A stretch of DNA of 64,000 nt from assembly GCF_001612725.1 (NCBI RefSeq), contig NZ_BDAZ01000068.1, positions 1-64,000 on the forward strand. Reading direction: 5' to 3'. Source of the stretch: Nocardia anaemiae NBRC 100462 (GTDB lineage Bacteria; Actinomycetota; Actinomycetes; Mycobacteriales; Mycobacteriaceae). The position numbers and the translations under genes were made by a program. Below are positions 1-7,691 of this stretch, piece by piece. Under the pieces are notes generated by a model, which had not been told where the DNA came from, did no database searches, and saw only the letters and a list, made by a program, of their open reading frames with translations. Position 1 is the stretch's first letter, and each line of letters opens with the position of its first letter.

Positions 1-741
1 AGCTAGCCGAGCCAGCGCGGTACGCACCAGCGAATGACGTCGCGCCAGGTAGCGTCGCGTGATCCAACCCCGTTCCGGATGCTCGGCCAACCACCCGGCG
101 CCCGCGCGAATGAGCTTGTCGACCTCGTCGGCGGCCACCCAGTAGTGCTTGGCCCCGTCGAGCACCGGTAGCAGGACATACAGGTGCGCGAGGGCATCGG
201 CAAGGCGGATTGTTCCGGCGAGTTCGAGCCGCACGTAGTGCGAATCGCCCCACTCCGGAAAGGCCGGATCGAGGGGGAGCGGTTCGGCGATCACGGTCCA
301 GCCCAGCGGTGCGAAGATCCGCTCGGCCGCGTCCGCGCCGCCCTTGCACGCCACCGCGGGCAACGCGATCCGCAACGGCAGCGCGGTCTGTGCCAATTCG
401 GGCCGCTGGTCGGAACGTCCGTGCAGTGCGGTGCGGAATACCGCGCCGAGTGCCACCGACAGCAGCGACGACGCCGCATACGGCCGATCGTTGACATACT
501 GTCCGAGACTGAAATCCGGTGTGCCGCGCGAGCGTCCGCGCACCAACCGGATCGGATCCACCTCCAAAAGCAGCGCCACCGTACAGCGTGCCGCACTGGC
601 CTCCGGATACACCACATGCGCGGTGCCGTAGGACTGGTCGAACGCCTGCACCCGGTCCGGGTTCTTGTGCAGCAAGAAGCCCAGATCGGTCGCGGGCCAA
701 CCCGCGCCCTCCGGCGGTGTGCAGGTGATCGTCAACAGCAT
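1..741 (-). CDS. hen1: 3'-terminal RNA ribose 2'-O-methyltransferase Hen1, N-terminal part (cut by window start)
   Basis: Reading the complement from an ATG at 741 gives an uninterrupted frame of 247 codons running off the window at base 1. It begins MLLTIT and contains the blocks typical of the bacterial Hen1 N-terminal domain: ATDLGFLLHKNPDRVQ (residues 17-32), QYVNDRPYAASS (81-92), FPEWGDS (161-167) and HLYVLLPVLDGAKHYW (186-201). In the family this domain binds partner and RNA, while the C-terminal methyltransferase domain, outside the window, methylates the 2'-OH of RNA 3' ends during Pnkp-Hen1 RNA repair, protecting the healed end. Full-length bacterial Hen1 is usually about 450-500 residues, so roughly half is present. 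The gene lies 54 bp downstream of the phosphoketolase stop on the same strand. The expected partner pnkp would lie beyond base 1. Start choice: ATG at 741 gives the canonical MLLTI N-terminus; an in-frame GTG eight codons upstream is possible. Confidence 0.88.
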   Translation of the reverse strand, partial: MLLTITCTPPEGAGWPATDLGFLLHKNPDRVQAFDQSYGTAHVVYPEASAARCTVALLLEVDPIRLVRGRSRGTPDFSLGQYVNDRPYAASSLLSVALGAVFRTALHGRSDQRPELAQTALPLRIALPAVACKGGADAAERIFAPLGWTVIAEPLPLDPAFPEWGDSHYVRLELAGTIRLADALAHLYVLLPVLDGAKHYWVAADEVDKLIRAGAGWLAEHPERGWITRRYLARRHSLVRTALARLA

Positions 742-795
742 CTTGCGATCGTCGCCGAGCCGCACACCGCACGCAAGGAAGTTTCGCGGGCCCTC

Positions 796-3264
796 TCAGA
801 GACTGAGGTTCGGCCAGGTCCAGTTCGCGACCGCCGGAATATCTTCGCCGTGTTCCCGAGTCCAGGCGCGGGCATTCCACCGCGCGTCGACCATCTCCTG
901 CCGCAGCCCCGCTGCCTTTTCCCGCAAGATAGGCACCCGGTCGATCACGTCCATGACCAGGTGGTACCGGTCCAGGTCGTTGAGCATCACCATATCGAAA
1001 GGTGTTGTGGTGGTGCCCTTTTCCTTGTATCCACGGACATGCAGCTCACCGTGGTTGGTGCGCCGGTAGGTGAGTCGGTGGATCAACCACGGGTACCCGT
1101 GGAATGCGAAGATCACCGGACGGTCCCGGGTGAACAGCGAGTCGAACTCACTGTCGGAAAGGCCGTGTGGATGTTCGTCGGATGGCTGCAGACGCATCAG
1201 GTCGACCACATTCACCACCCGCAGACGCAGTTCCGGCAGACGTGCACGCAGGATCGCCGCCGCCGCAAGCGTTTCCAGCGTCGGCACATCCCCGGCACAG
1301 GCGAGCACGACATCGGGGGTGGTACCCGGATCGTCGTTCTGCCCGGCCCAACCCCAGATCCCGGCACCGCGTGCGCAGTGCACCGCGGCATCGGAAACCG
1401 AAAGCCAATCCGCCTGAGGCTGTTTCCCGGCGACCACCACATTGACGTAATGCCGCGAACGCAGGCAGTGATCGTAGGTCGACAGCAGCGTATTCGCGTC
1501 CGGCGGCAGATATACCCGCACGATCGATGGCTTCTTGTTCAGTACCACATCGAGGAATCCCGGATCCTGATGGGTGAAGCCATTGTGGTCTTGTCGCCAA
1601 ACATGGGACGACAGAAGGTAATTCAGGCTGGCGATGGGTCGCCGCCACGGTACCGCCGCACTGGCGTCCAGCCATTTGGCGTGCTGATTGAACATCGCAT
1701 CGATGATGTGGATGAATGCCTCGTAGCAGGTGAAAACGCCGTGCCCGCCGGTCAGCAGATAACCCTCGAGCAGCCCCTGGCACATATGCTCGGAAAGCAC
1801 CTCGATCACCCGTCCGGCGCGGTCGAGATCCACATCGAATTCGCCGATCTCGGCCTGCCAGTCACGTCCGGTGACCTGCAGAATGTCCTGCAGCCGATTG
1901 CTGGCCAATTCGTCGGGTGCGAAGGTCAGGAAGTTGTCCGGATTGCGCACGGTGACATCGCGCAGCCAGGCGCCGAGTACCCGGGTCGCCTCATGCTGAG
2001 TCGCTCCCGGCGCGCGGACCTCGACGCCATAGGACCGCCAATCGGGCAGCCGCAAATCCCGAACGAGCGTGCCCCCATTGGCAATCGGATTCGCGCTCAT
2101 CCGCCGATCGCCATCGGGCACCAGGTCGAGCAGCGCCGCTACCGGCTTACCCGACTCATCGAAGAGCTGCTCCGGCTGATAGGACCGCAACCACTGTTCG
2201 AGCACCGCCCGGTGCTGGTCATCGGTACGCGCGGCCGCCAATGGCACCTGATGTGCTCGGAAGGTGCCCTCGACCGGATCGCCGTCGACCACCGGCGGGC
2301 AGGTCCACCCCTTCGGCGTGCGCAGCACGATCATCGGCCAACTCGGGCGCACCCCATCGGTCCCCGCGCGTGCGGCCCGCTGGATCTCCGCGATGCGATC
2401 CAGCGCGGTGTCCACGGCAGTGGCCATCTCCTGGTGCACGGCCGCGGGATCGCTGCCCGCGACGATGATCGGCTCGTAGCCGTACCCGCGCATCAGCATC
2501 GACAGTTCGGATTCCGGAATTCGCGCCAGGATGGTCGGATTGGCGATCTTGTACTCATTCAACGCGAGAATCGGCAGCACCGCGCCGTCACGCACCGGAT
2601 TGAGGAACTTATTCGCGTGCCAGCTGCTTGCCAGCGGCCCGGTCTCCGCCTCACCGTCGCCGACCACGCAGAACACTGTCAGATCCGGATTGTCCAACGC
2701 AGCCCCGAATGCGTGCAGCAGCGAATAGCCGAGCTCACCGCCCTCGTGGAAGGAACCCGGCGTCTCGGGAGCGCAGTGACTCGGTACCCCGCCCGGGAAG
2801 GAGAACTGTGCGAACAGTGCGCCCATCCCGGTCTCGTCCTGTGGAACATGGCTGTACAACTCGGAGTAGGTCCCCTCCAGCCACGCGCAGGCGTTCGGCC
2901 CCGGCCCCCCATGCCCGGGCCCGGCCACGAAGACCGCGTCGAGATCGCGCTGTCGAATCGCCCGATTGGCGTGCACCCAGGCCAGATTCAGACCGGGCAC
3001 GGTGCCGAAATGTCCGAGCAGCCGCGGTTTGATGTGTTCGGCCCGCAGCGGTTCGCGCAGCAGCGGATTGCTCATCAGATAGATCTGGCCCACCGCCAGA
3101 TAGTTCGCGGCCCGCCACCACGCGTCGAGCGATGCCAATTCCGCGCGATCGAGCGGGCCCGGCGCATCCGCGAGCCGATACGGCTGCGGGGCGACGGTCG
3201 CACCGCCACTGCTTTCGACATTGTCGGCCGAGGTATCGCCCCCGACACTGGCCAGCTGGGTCAT
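796..3264 (-). CDS. xfp: Phosphoketolase (xylulose-5-phosphate/fructose-6-phosphate)
   Basis: ThDP-dependent phosphoketolase of 822 residues, the usual family length (about 790-830). It cleaves xylulose-5-P (and often fructose-6-P) with phosphate to acetyl-phosphate plus glyceraldehyde-3-P (or erythrose-4-P). The N-terminus has AGPGHGGPG (residues 115-123), and GDGEAETG (202-209) is the ThDP/Mg binding signature, followed by the Asn in LALNEYKIANP. HDPGF/TTPFDMVMLNDLDR-type blocks typical of the family occur in the C-terminal half. Start: an ATG at 3264 (MTQLAS) is preceded by GAGGAG about 10 bases upstream; an in-frame ATG at 3303 lacks a ribosome binding site. The gene is oriented towards hen1. 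In actinobacteria a phosphoketolase supplies acetyl-P from pentoses as a bypass of glycolysis; no ackA or pta is visible here. Confidence 0.95.
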   Translation of the reverse strand: MTQLASVGGDTSADNVESSGGATVAPQPYRLADAPGPLDRAELASLDAWWRAANYLAVGQIYLMSNPLLREPLRAEHIKPRLLGHFGTVPGLNLAWVHANRAIRQRDLDAVFVAGPGHGGPGPNACAWLEGTYSELYSHVPQDETGMGALFAQFSFPGGVPSHCAPETPGSFHEGGELGYSLLHAFGAALDNPDLTVFCVVGDGEAETGPLASSWHANKFLNPVRDGAVLPILALNEYKIANPTILARIPESELSMLMRGYGYEPIIVAGSDPAAVHQEMATAVDTALDRIAEIQRAARAGTDGVRPSWPMIVLRTPKGWTCPPVVDGDPVEGTFRAHQVPLAAARTDDQHRAVLEQWLRSYQPEQLFDESGKPVAALLDLVPDGDRRMSANPIANGGTLVRDLRLPDWRSYGVEVRAPGATQHEATRVLGAWLRDVTVRNPDNFLTFAPDELASNRLQDILQVTGRDWQAEIGEFDVDLDRAGRVIEVLSEHMCQGLLEGYLLTGGHGVFTCYEAFIHIIDAMFNQHAKWLDASAAVPWRRPIASLNYLLSSHVWRQDHNGFTHQDPGFLDVVLNKKPSIVRVYLPPDANTLLSTYDHCLRSRHYVNVVVAGKQPQADWLSVSDAAVHCARGAGIWGWAGQNDDPGTTPDVVLACAGDVPTLETLAAAAILRARLPELRLRVVNVVDLMRLQPSDEHPHGLSDSEFDSLFTRDRPVIFAFHGYPWLIHRLTYRRTNHGELHVRGYKEKGTTTTPFDMVMLNDLDRYHLVMDVIDRVPILREKAAGLRQEMVDARWNARAWTREHGEDIPAVANWTWPNLSL

Positions 3265-3519
3265 GCGTCGACTCTCCTCACACTCGGGCATCGCAAGCGG
3301 CACCTGGAGGGACCGCCTGTCACCGGGTCCTGCACGGTTGCCGACGTCGATCGATAACGCCGGATGGAGAATTCACCGTCAGCCTACCCAGGCCGGGCCC
3401 GCCGAATCGGTTCTCACGGTCCCGCGCCGGTGGTGGGTCCGTCTGGTGCCGGATGGCACGTGATCCGGTGCCATCTGTCGTCGCATTACCCGGCTGGGCC
3501 GAGTCGAGTCGCGATGGAT

Positions 3520-3525
3520 TATGGT
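3520..3525 (+). promoter_or_regulatory. Candidate -10 box for a leaderless FKBP mRNA
   Basis: TATGGT is followed by exactly 7 bases and then the ATG at 3533. This spacing places the transcription start at the A of the start codon, as in actinobacterial leaderless mRNAs. No Shine-Dalgarno sequence precedes either the ATG at 3521 or that at 3533, which supports the reading. No convincing -35 box is seen. Confidence 0.4.
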
Positions 3526-3532
3526 CCGCCGC

Positions 3533-4120
3533 ATGCAAACACTGCGCAGGATCATCGGTATCGGCACCATCGCCGCCGCGACATTCGCGCTGGCCGCCTG
3601 TGGCTCGGACGATGACAAGGGCTCGACCGCCACCTCCGCCGCCACGTCATCTGCCGCCGCGGCATCGGCGCAGCCCACCTTCGGTCAGCTGCCCGCGCAG
3701 AACACCGGCGCCGAATGCACCGCCGACGACATCGTGGTGGTCGGCGGCTTCGGCGCGACGCCGAAGATCACCATCCCGGACACCTGCACCCCGCCGACCC
3801 AGCTCGTAGTCAAGGATCTGGTTCCCGGCACCGGGCCCGGCGCGGTCGCCGGTCAGCCGCTCACCATGAATTACACGCTGATCACCTGGTCGGATAAGAA
3901 GAAGCTGGACAGCTCCTTCGACCGCGGCAAGCCCTTCCAGCTGACTCTCGGTGCCGGACAGGTCATTCCGGGTTGGGAGCAGGGTCTGGTCGGCGTGCAA
4001 GCGGGCGCGCGGCGGCTGCTGATCATCCCGCCGAACCTCGGTTACGGCGCGGGCGGCAACGGCATCAAGCCCAATGAAACGCTGGTCTTCGTCACCGACG
4101 CGGTCGCTGTCGGCAAGTAA
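3533..4120 (+). CDS. Lipoprotein FKBP-type peptidyl-prolyl cis-trans isomerase
   Basis: 195-residue exported prolyl isomerase. It starts with a lipoprotein signal (MQTLRR, hydrophobic stretch, lipobox LAAC at about residues 22-25), then a Ser/Ala-rich linker and a single FKBP domain carrying the typical blocks KDLVPGTGPG, ...FDRG, GAGQVIPGWEQGL, GARRLLIIPPNLGYG and PNETLVFVTD. The protein should be anchored on the outer face of the cytoplasmic membrane and catalyse X-Pro isomerisation in extracytoplasmic proteins. Start: an ATG four codons upstream (3521) is in frame, but 3533 fits both the signal peptide and the leaderless promoter spacing. It stands alone, upstream of trigger factor, another prolyl isomerase/chaperone. 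Confidence 0.9.
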   Translation: MQTLRRIIGIGTIAAATFALAACGSDDDKGSTATSAATSSAAAASAQPTFGQLPAQNTGAECTADDIVVVGGFGATPKITIPDTCTPPTQLVVKDLVPGTGPGAVAGQPLTMNYTLITWSDKKKLDSSFDRGKPFQLTLGAGQVIPGWEQGLVGVQAGARRLLIIPPNLGYGAGGNGIKPNETLVFVTDAVAVGK

Positions 4121-4276
4121 TCGCGCCGCGACGGTGCTGCCTGCAGCCCGCCGCGACGGGTCAACTAACCTGGTCGAGATACGCACATTGAGCCGTGCGG
4201 CGATTTTGCTCGTGATAACCCCCAGCAAGTCGGCCTCGAGTAAGTCGACCAGAACCAACGAACAAGGAGCATGTCC

Positions 4277-5650
4277 GTGAAGAGCACCGTCGAGCAGCTG
4301 AGCCCGACACGGGTCCGGATCAACGTCGAGGTGCCTTTCGAGGAGCTGAAGCCGGACTTCGACAAGGCCTACAAGGCGCTGGCGAACCAGGTTCGCATCC
4401 CCGGCTTCCGTCCGGGCAAGGCCCCGGCCAAGCTCATCGAGGCCCGCCTGGGCCGCGGCGCGATCCTCGAGCAGGTCGTCAACGATGTGCTGCCCGGCCG
4501 CTACAGCGAGGCCGTCACCACCTCCGAGGTCAAGGTCATCGGCCAGCCCGAGATCGAGATCACCAAGATCGAGGACGGCCAGGAGCTGGCGTTCACGGCC
4601 GAGGTCGACGTGCGCCCGGAGATCGCCCTGCCCGCCTACGACGACATCGAGGTGACCGTCGACTCGTTCACCATCGGTGACGAGGACATCGAGGAGCAGC
4701 TGCAGTCGCTGCGCCAGCGCTTCGGCACCCTGACCGGTGTCGAGCGGCCGGTCCAGGACGGCGACTTCGTCTCCATCGACCTCTCGGCCACCGTGGACGG
4801 CGAGGACGTGCCCGAGGCGGCCACCACCGGCCTGTCCCACGAGGTCGGCTCCGGCCAGCTGATCGAGGGCCTGGACGAGGCGCTCATCGGCCTTTCGGTC
4901 GACGAGTCCAAGGAGTTCACCTCGACGCTGGTCGCCGGGGAGCACGCGGGCAAGGAGGCGGTCATCACCGTCACCGTGCGCTCGGTCAAGGAGCGCGAAC
5001 TGCCCGAGGCCGATGACGACTTCGCCCAGCTGGCCAGCGAATTCGACACCCTCGACGAGCTGAAGGAAGACCTGCGCAACCGGGTCGAGCGGGTCAAGAA
5101 GGTCGAGCAGGCCGGTCAGATCCGCGACAAGGTGCTCGAGGCCCTGCTCGAGCAGGTCGAGGTGCCGCTGCCGGAGGCGGTCGTGCAGGCCGAGATCGAC
5201 GCCGTGCTGCACGATGCCGTGCACGGCTTCGACCACGACGAGGCCAAGCTGGCCGAGGCGCTCGAGTCCCAGGGCTCGAGCCGCGAGGAATTCGACAAGG
5301 ACACCAAGGAGTCCGCCGAGAAGTCAGTGAAGACCCAGCTGCTGCTGGATGCGATCGCCGAGGCGGACAACACCCAGGTCGGCCAGGAAGAGCTCACCGA
5401 GCGGATCCTGTTCCAGGCGCAGCGCTACGGCCTTTCGCCCGAGCAGTTCATCCAGCAGGTGCAGCAGGCGGGCCAGCTCGGCGCGGTCTTCGCCGACGTG
5501 CGTCGCGGTAAGGCGCTGGCCGGTGTGGTCGGCAAGGTGAAGGTCACCGACTCCGACGGCAATGCCGTGGACACCGCCGAAATGTTCGGCGGCCCTGAGG
5601 GTTCCGACTCCGAAGGCACCGAAGAGACCGCCGCCGCGAGCGCCGAATAA
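4277..5650 (+). CDS. tig: Trigger factor (ribosome-associated chaperone)
   Basis: 457-residue trigger factor. The N-terminal ribosome-binding domain includes the signature IPGFRPGKAP (about residues 41-50), the contact site on ribosomal protein L23. A PPIase (FKBP-like) domain occupies about 155-240, followed by a long helical C-terminal chaperone domain and an acidic Ser/Glu-rich tail. It binds nascent chains at the ribosome exit. Start: AAGGAG (4264-4269) is 7 bases from the GTG at 4277 but only 1 base from the in-frame ATG at 4271, so the GTG (VKSTVEQLSP) is preferred. It is followed by a strong hairpin (5786-5827) and then clpP1P2, the usual actinobacterial order. Confidence 0.97.
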   Translation: MKSTVEQLSPTRVRINVEVPFEELKPDFDKAYKALANQVRIPGFRPGKAPAKLIEARLGRGAILEQVVNDVLPGRYSEAVTTSEVKVIGQPEIEITKIEDGQELAFTAEVDVRPEIALPAYDDIEVTVDSFTIGDEDIEEQLQSLRQRFGTLTGVERPVQDGDFVSIDLSATVDGEDVPEAATTGLSHEVGSGQLIEGLDEALIGLSVDESKEFTSTLVAGEHAGKEAVITVTVRSVKERELPEADDDFAQLASEFDTLDELKEDLRNRVERVKKVEQAGQIRDKVLEALLEQVEVPLPEAVVQAEIDAVLHDAVHGFDHDEAKLAEALESQGSSREEFDKDTKESAEKSVKTQLLLDAIAEADNTQVGQEELTERILFQAQRYGLSPEQFIQQVQQAGQLGAVFADVRRGKALAGVVGKVKVTDSDGNAVDTAEMFGGPEGSDSEGTEETAAASAE

Positions 5651-5773
5651 TTCCATGGAAGGACAGTGTGATCGGCTGACATGTGGTTGGGTGATTGCGC
5701 TGTGAGCGAGCGTCGCGGGTGAACCGAAGACACAGCGCGCCCTCGCGCAGAGTGCGGCCGAGCGCTAGCGAGG

Positions 5774-5789
5774 TTGCGCTCTAAGCGAA
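5774..5789. promoter_or_regulatory. Possible ClgR-like operator upstream of clpP1
   Basis: TTGCGCTCTAAGCGAA is an imperfect dyad with CGC and GCG separated by 5 bases, resembling the actinobacterial ClgR box (CGC-N5-GCG with A/T flanks), one central position deviating from the published consensus as I recall it. It sits about 120 bp upstream of the clpP1 start and overlaps the left foot of the tig terminator. ClgR activates clp genes in corynebacteria, mycobacteria and Streptomyces. The assignment is by motif only. Confidence 0.25.
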
Positions 5790-5827
5790 GACGGGCGGTA
5801 CCGGGAGTTCGGTGCCGCCCGGCTTCG
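5786..5827 (+). terminator. Terminator hairpin after tig
   Basis: Arms 5786-5803 and 5810-5827 pair over 18 positions with one mismatch and one G-U pair around a 6-base loop (GGAGTT), followed by TTAATGTTT. It separates tig from the clpP1P2 transcription unit. Confidence 0.7.
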
Positions 5828-5906
5828 TTAATGTTTGTGACAGCGAACCAGTGATGGCTGTGTGGCAATCAGAGCCGGTGAGAAGAGAAGGCAGGTATCC
5901 GTGACA

Positions 5907-6515
5907 ATGAACAAGGCAGGGGTCGTCATGAGTTCCCCCACTGCTGGTCTCAACCTCAGTGATTCGGTATACGAGCGCCTGCTGCGTGAGCGCATCATCT
6001 TCCTCGGCACTCAGGTCGACGACGACATCGCCAACAAGCTGTGCGCGCAGATCCTGCTGCTGTCGGCCGAGGACCCGACCAGGGACATCTCGCTCTACAT
6101 CAACTCGCCCGGCGGTTCGGTCACCGCGGGTATGGCCATCTACGACACGATGCAGTTCGCCGAGTGCGATATCGCCACCTACGGCATGGGCCTGGCCGCA
6201 TCGATGGGCCAGTTCCTGCTCACCGCGGGCACCAAGGGCAAGCGGTACGCCCTGCCGCATGCGCGCATCATGATGCACCAGCCGTCGGCGGGCATCGGTG
6301 GTTCCGCTGCCGATATCGCGATCATGGCCGAACAGTTCGCCCACACCAAGCGGGAACTGAACGAGCTGCAGGCGCTGCACACCGGTAAGAGCGTCGAACA
6401 GGTGACCGCCGACGCCGACCGCGACCGCTGGTTCACGGCGAAGGACGCCCTGGATTACGGCTTCATCGATCATGTGATCAGCCACGCGAACCAGGCCAAC
6501 GGCGCGAAGAAGTAA
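5907..6515 (+). CDS. clpP1: ATP-dependent Clp protease proteolytic subunit 1
   Basis: 202-residue ClpP. The catalytic Ser (GLAASMG, about residue 99) and His (RIMMHQP, about residue 124) are present, with the DRDRWF block that contains the catalytic Asp region near 171-173. DSVYERLLRERIIFLG and YINSPGGSVTAG are standard. In mycolic-acid actinobacteria ClpP1 forms a mixed ClpP1P2 tetradecamer that works with ClpX or ClpC1 and is essential. Starts at 5901 (GTG), 5907 (ATG, MNKAG) and 5928 (ATG, MSSPT) are all possible; AGGCAGG lies upstream of the first two. The in-frame ATG at 5862 lacks a ribosome binding site and makes the N-terminus atypically long. clpP2 follows after a 78-bp gap, so the two are probably one operon. 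Confidence 0.95.
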   Translation: MNKAGVVMSSPTAGLNLSDSVYERLLRERIIFLGTQVDDDIANKLCAQILLLSAEDPTRDISLYINSPGGSVTAGMAIYDTMQFAECDIATYGMGLAASMGQFLLTAGTKGKRYALPHARIMMHQPSAGIGGSAADIAIMAEQFAHTKRELNELQALHTGKSVEQVTADADRDRWFTAKDALDYGFIDHVISHANQANGAKK

Positions 6516-6593
6516 GCCGATCCATTCGAGCGACGATAAGCAGTCGCCGCGGCGGCTGAGACTCGCTCAACCACCCAGACTTTGGAGACGAAG

Positions 6594-7262
6594 ATGGCCA
6601 ATCTGTTCGACCCGCGCGCCGGTCTCGGCGGCACCGCCCCGGCGAGCCCGCAGTCGCGCTACATCCTGCCCTCGTTCATCGAGCACTCGAGCTTCGGTGT
6701 CAAGGAGTCCAACCCGTACAACAAGCTGTTCGAGGAGCGCATCATCTTCCTCGGCGTGCAGGTCGACGACGCTTCGGCGAACGACATCATGGCGCAGCTG
6801 CTGGTGCTGGAGTCGCTGGATCCCGATCGCGACATCACCATGTACATCAACTCGCCCGGTGGTTCGTTCACCTCGCTGATGGCGATCTACGACACCATGC
6901 AGTACGTGCGTGCCGATGTGGCCACCGTCTGCCTGGGCCAGGCCGCTTCCGCCGCGGCCGTGCTGCTCGCCGCCGGTACCCCCGGCAAGCGCGCCTGCCT
7001 GCCCAACGCCCGCGTGCTGATCCACCAGCCGTCGCTGGAGGGTGGCATCCAGGGGCAGGTTTCGGACCTGGAGATCCAGGCCGCAGAGATCGAGCGCATG
7101 CGTCGTCTGATGGAGACCACGTTGGCGCGCCACACCGGTAAGGATGCGGACACCATCCGCAAGGACACCGACCGCGACAAGATTCTGACGGCCGAGGAGG
7201 CCAGGGAGTACGGGATCATCGACACGGTCTTCGACTACCGCAAGCTCAGCGCCCAGAAGTAA
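6594..7262 (+). CDS. clpP2: ATP-dependent Clp protease proteolytic subunit 2
   Basis: 222-residue ClpP2, very like the mycobacterial protein across SRYILPSFIEHSSFGVKESN and NKLFEERIIFLGVQVDDAS. The catalytic residues are Ser119 (GQAASAA) and His144 (ARVLIHQPS), with DTDRDKILTAEEA near the C-terminus. It is the second ring of the ClpP1P2 protease and carries the docking surface for the ATPases ClpX/ClpC1. Start: the ATG at 6594 has GGAG (6584-6587) 6 bases upstream. A TTG at 6582 in the same frame would overlap that site and is rejected. A hairpin (7321-7362) follows, so clpX is probably transcribed separately. Confidence 0.96.
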   Translation: MANLFDPRAGLGGTAPASPQSRYILPSFIEHSSFGVKESNPYNKLFEERIIFLGVQVDDASANDIMAQLLVLESLDPDRDITMYINSPGGSFTSLMAIYDTMQYVRADVATVCLGQAASAAAVLLAAGTPGKRACLPNARVLIHQPSLEGGIQGQVSDLEIQAAEIERMRRLMETTLARHTGKDADTIRKDTDRDKILTAEEAREYGIIDTVFDYRKLSAQK

Positions 7263-7320
7263 GGCCGCCGCGCCGGATGTCGCGCGCTGATCGCTCGTAA
7301 GTTGCTCTATGTCAGGAAAA

Positions 7321-7362
7321 TCCGGCCGGGCCGCATGCCGCTCGGCATGTGCCCCGGCCGGA
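7321..7362 (+). terminator. Terminator-like hairpin after clpP2
   Basis: Two 20-base arms (7321-7340 and 7343-7362) match at 17 of 20 positions, the tip opening to a 4-base GCTC loop. There is no strong T-run, as is common in actinobacteria. Confidence 0.55.
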
Positions 7363-7454
7363 CTGCTTCAGGAAAGCCGACCGGCCGGAAGGGTATCGGG
7401 TGGAAGGGTTTCCGAGGCGGGCGGCCAGGCGTGTCGGATGGCCGTCGATCGGGG

Positions 7455-7468
7455 TGGAACGTGTTCCA
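7455..7468. promoter_or_regulatory. Short inverted repeat upstream of clpX
   Basis: TGGAAC and GTTCCA flank a 2-base spacer, a perfect 6-bp dyad about 220 bp upstream of the clpX start. It could be an operator or chance; no regulator is identified. Confidence 0.25.
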
Positions 7469-7691
7469 TAGTGGTAAGAACTCGGACAACCCCCGTGAGA
7501 AACATGCTCGAGTTGTCGACCTCCGTCGCGCACACCGGGTACGGTCGACCTAGGGACCTTTGCTCCCGGTTGACGGCAGTGCTCGAACCGTCGGAATCGC
7601 TCGAGGTGTTCGTGATTACACCCGAGGGTGGCGGATTGCTGGCAACCTGGATAGACGGTTGCACGCGGACAAGGAAGTAGGGACCCACGAG

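Larger units (their letters stand above)
7263..7691. other. clpP2-clpX intergenic region (429 bp)
   Basis: No convincing gene. The stretch holds a GC-rich hairpin just after clpP2 (7321-7362), a short dyad TGGAAC-GT-GTTCCA (7455-7468) and presumably the clpX promoter. Short open frames here have no ribosome binding site and no recognisable product. Confidence 0.6.

Noticed and set aside
184..3357. A 1057-codon open frame on the plus strand across the phosphoketolase gene
   Set aside because: It is antisense to a clear phosphoketolase and hen1; its protein is Arg/His/Gln-rich without any family motif, an effect of high GC codon bias.
7302..7553. Short plus-strand frames between clpP2 and clpX
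   Set aside because: They cover the hairpin and promoter region and have no ribosome binding site or similarity.
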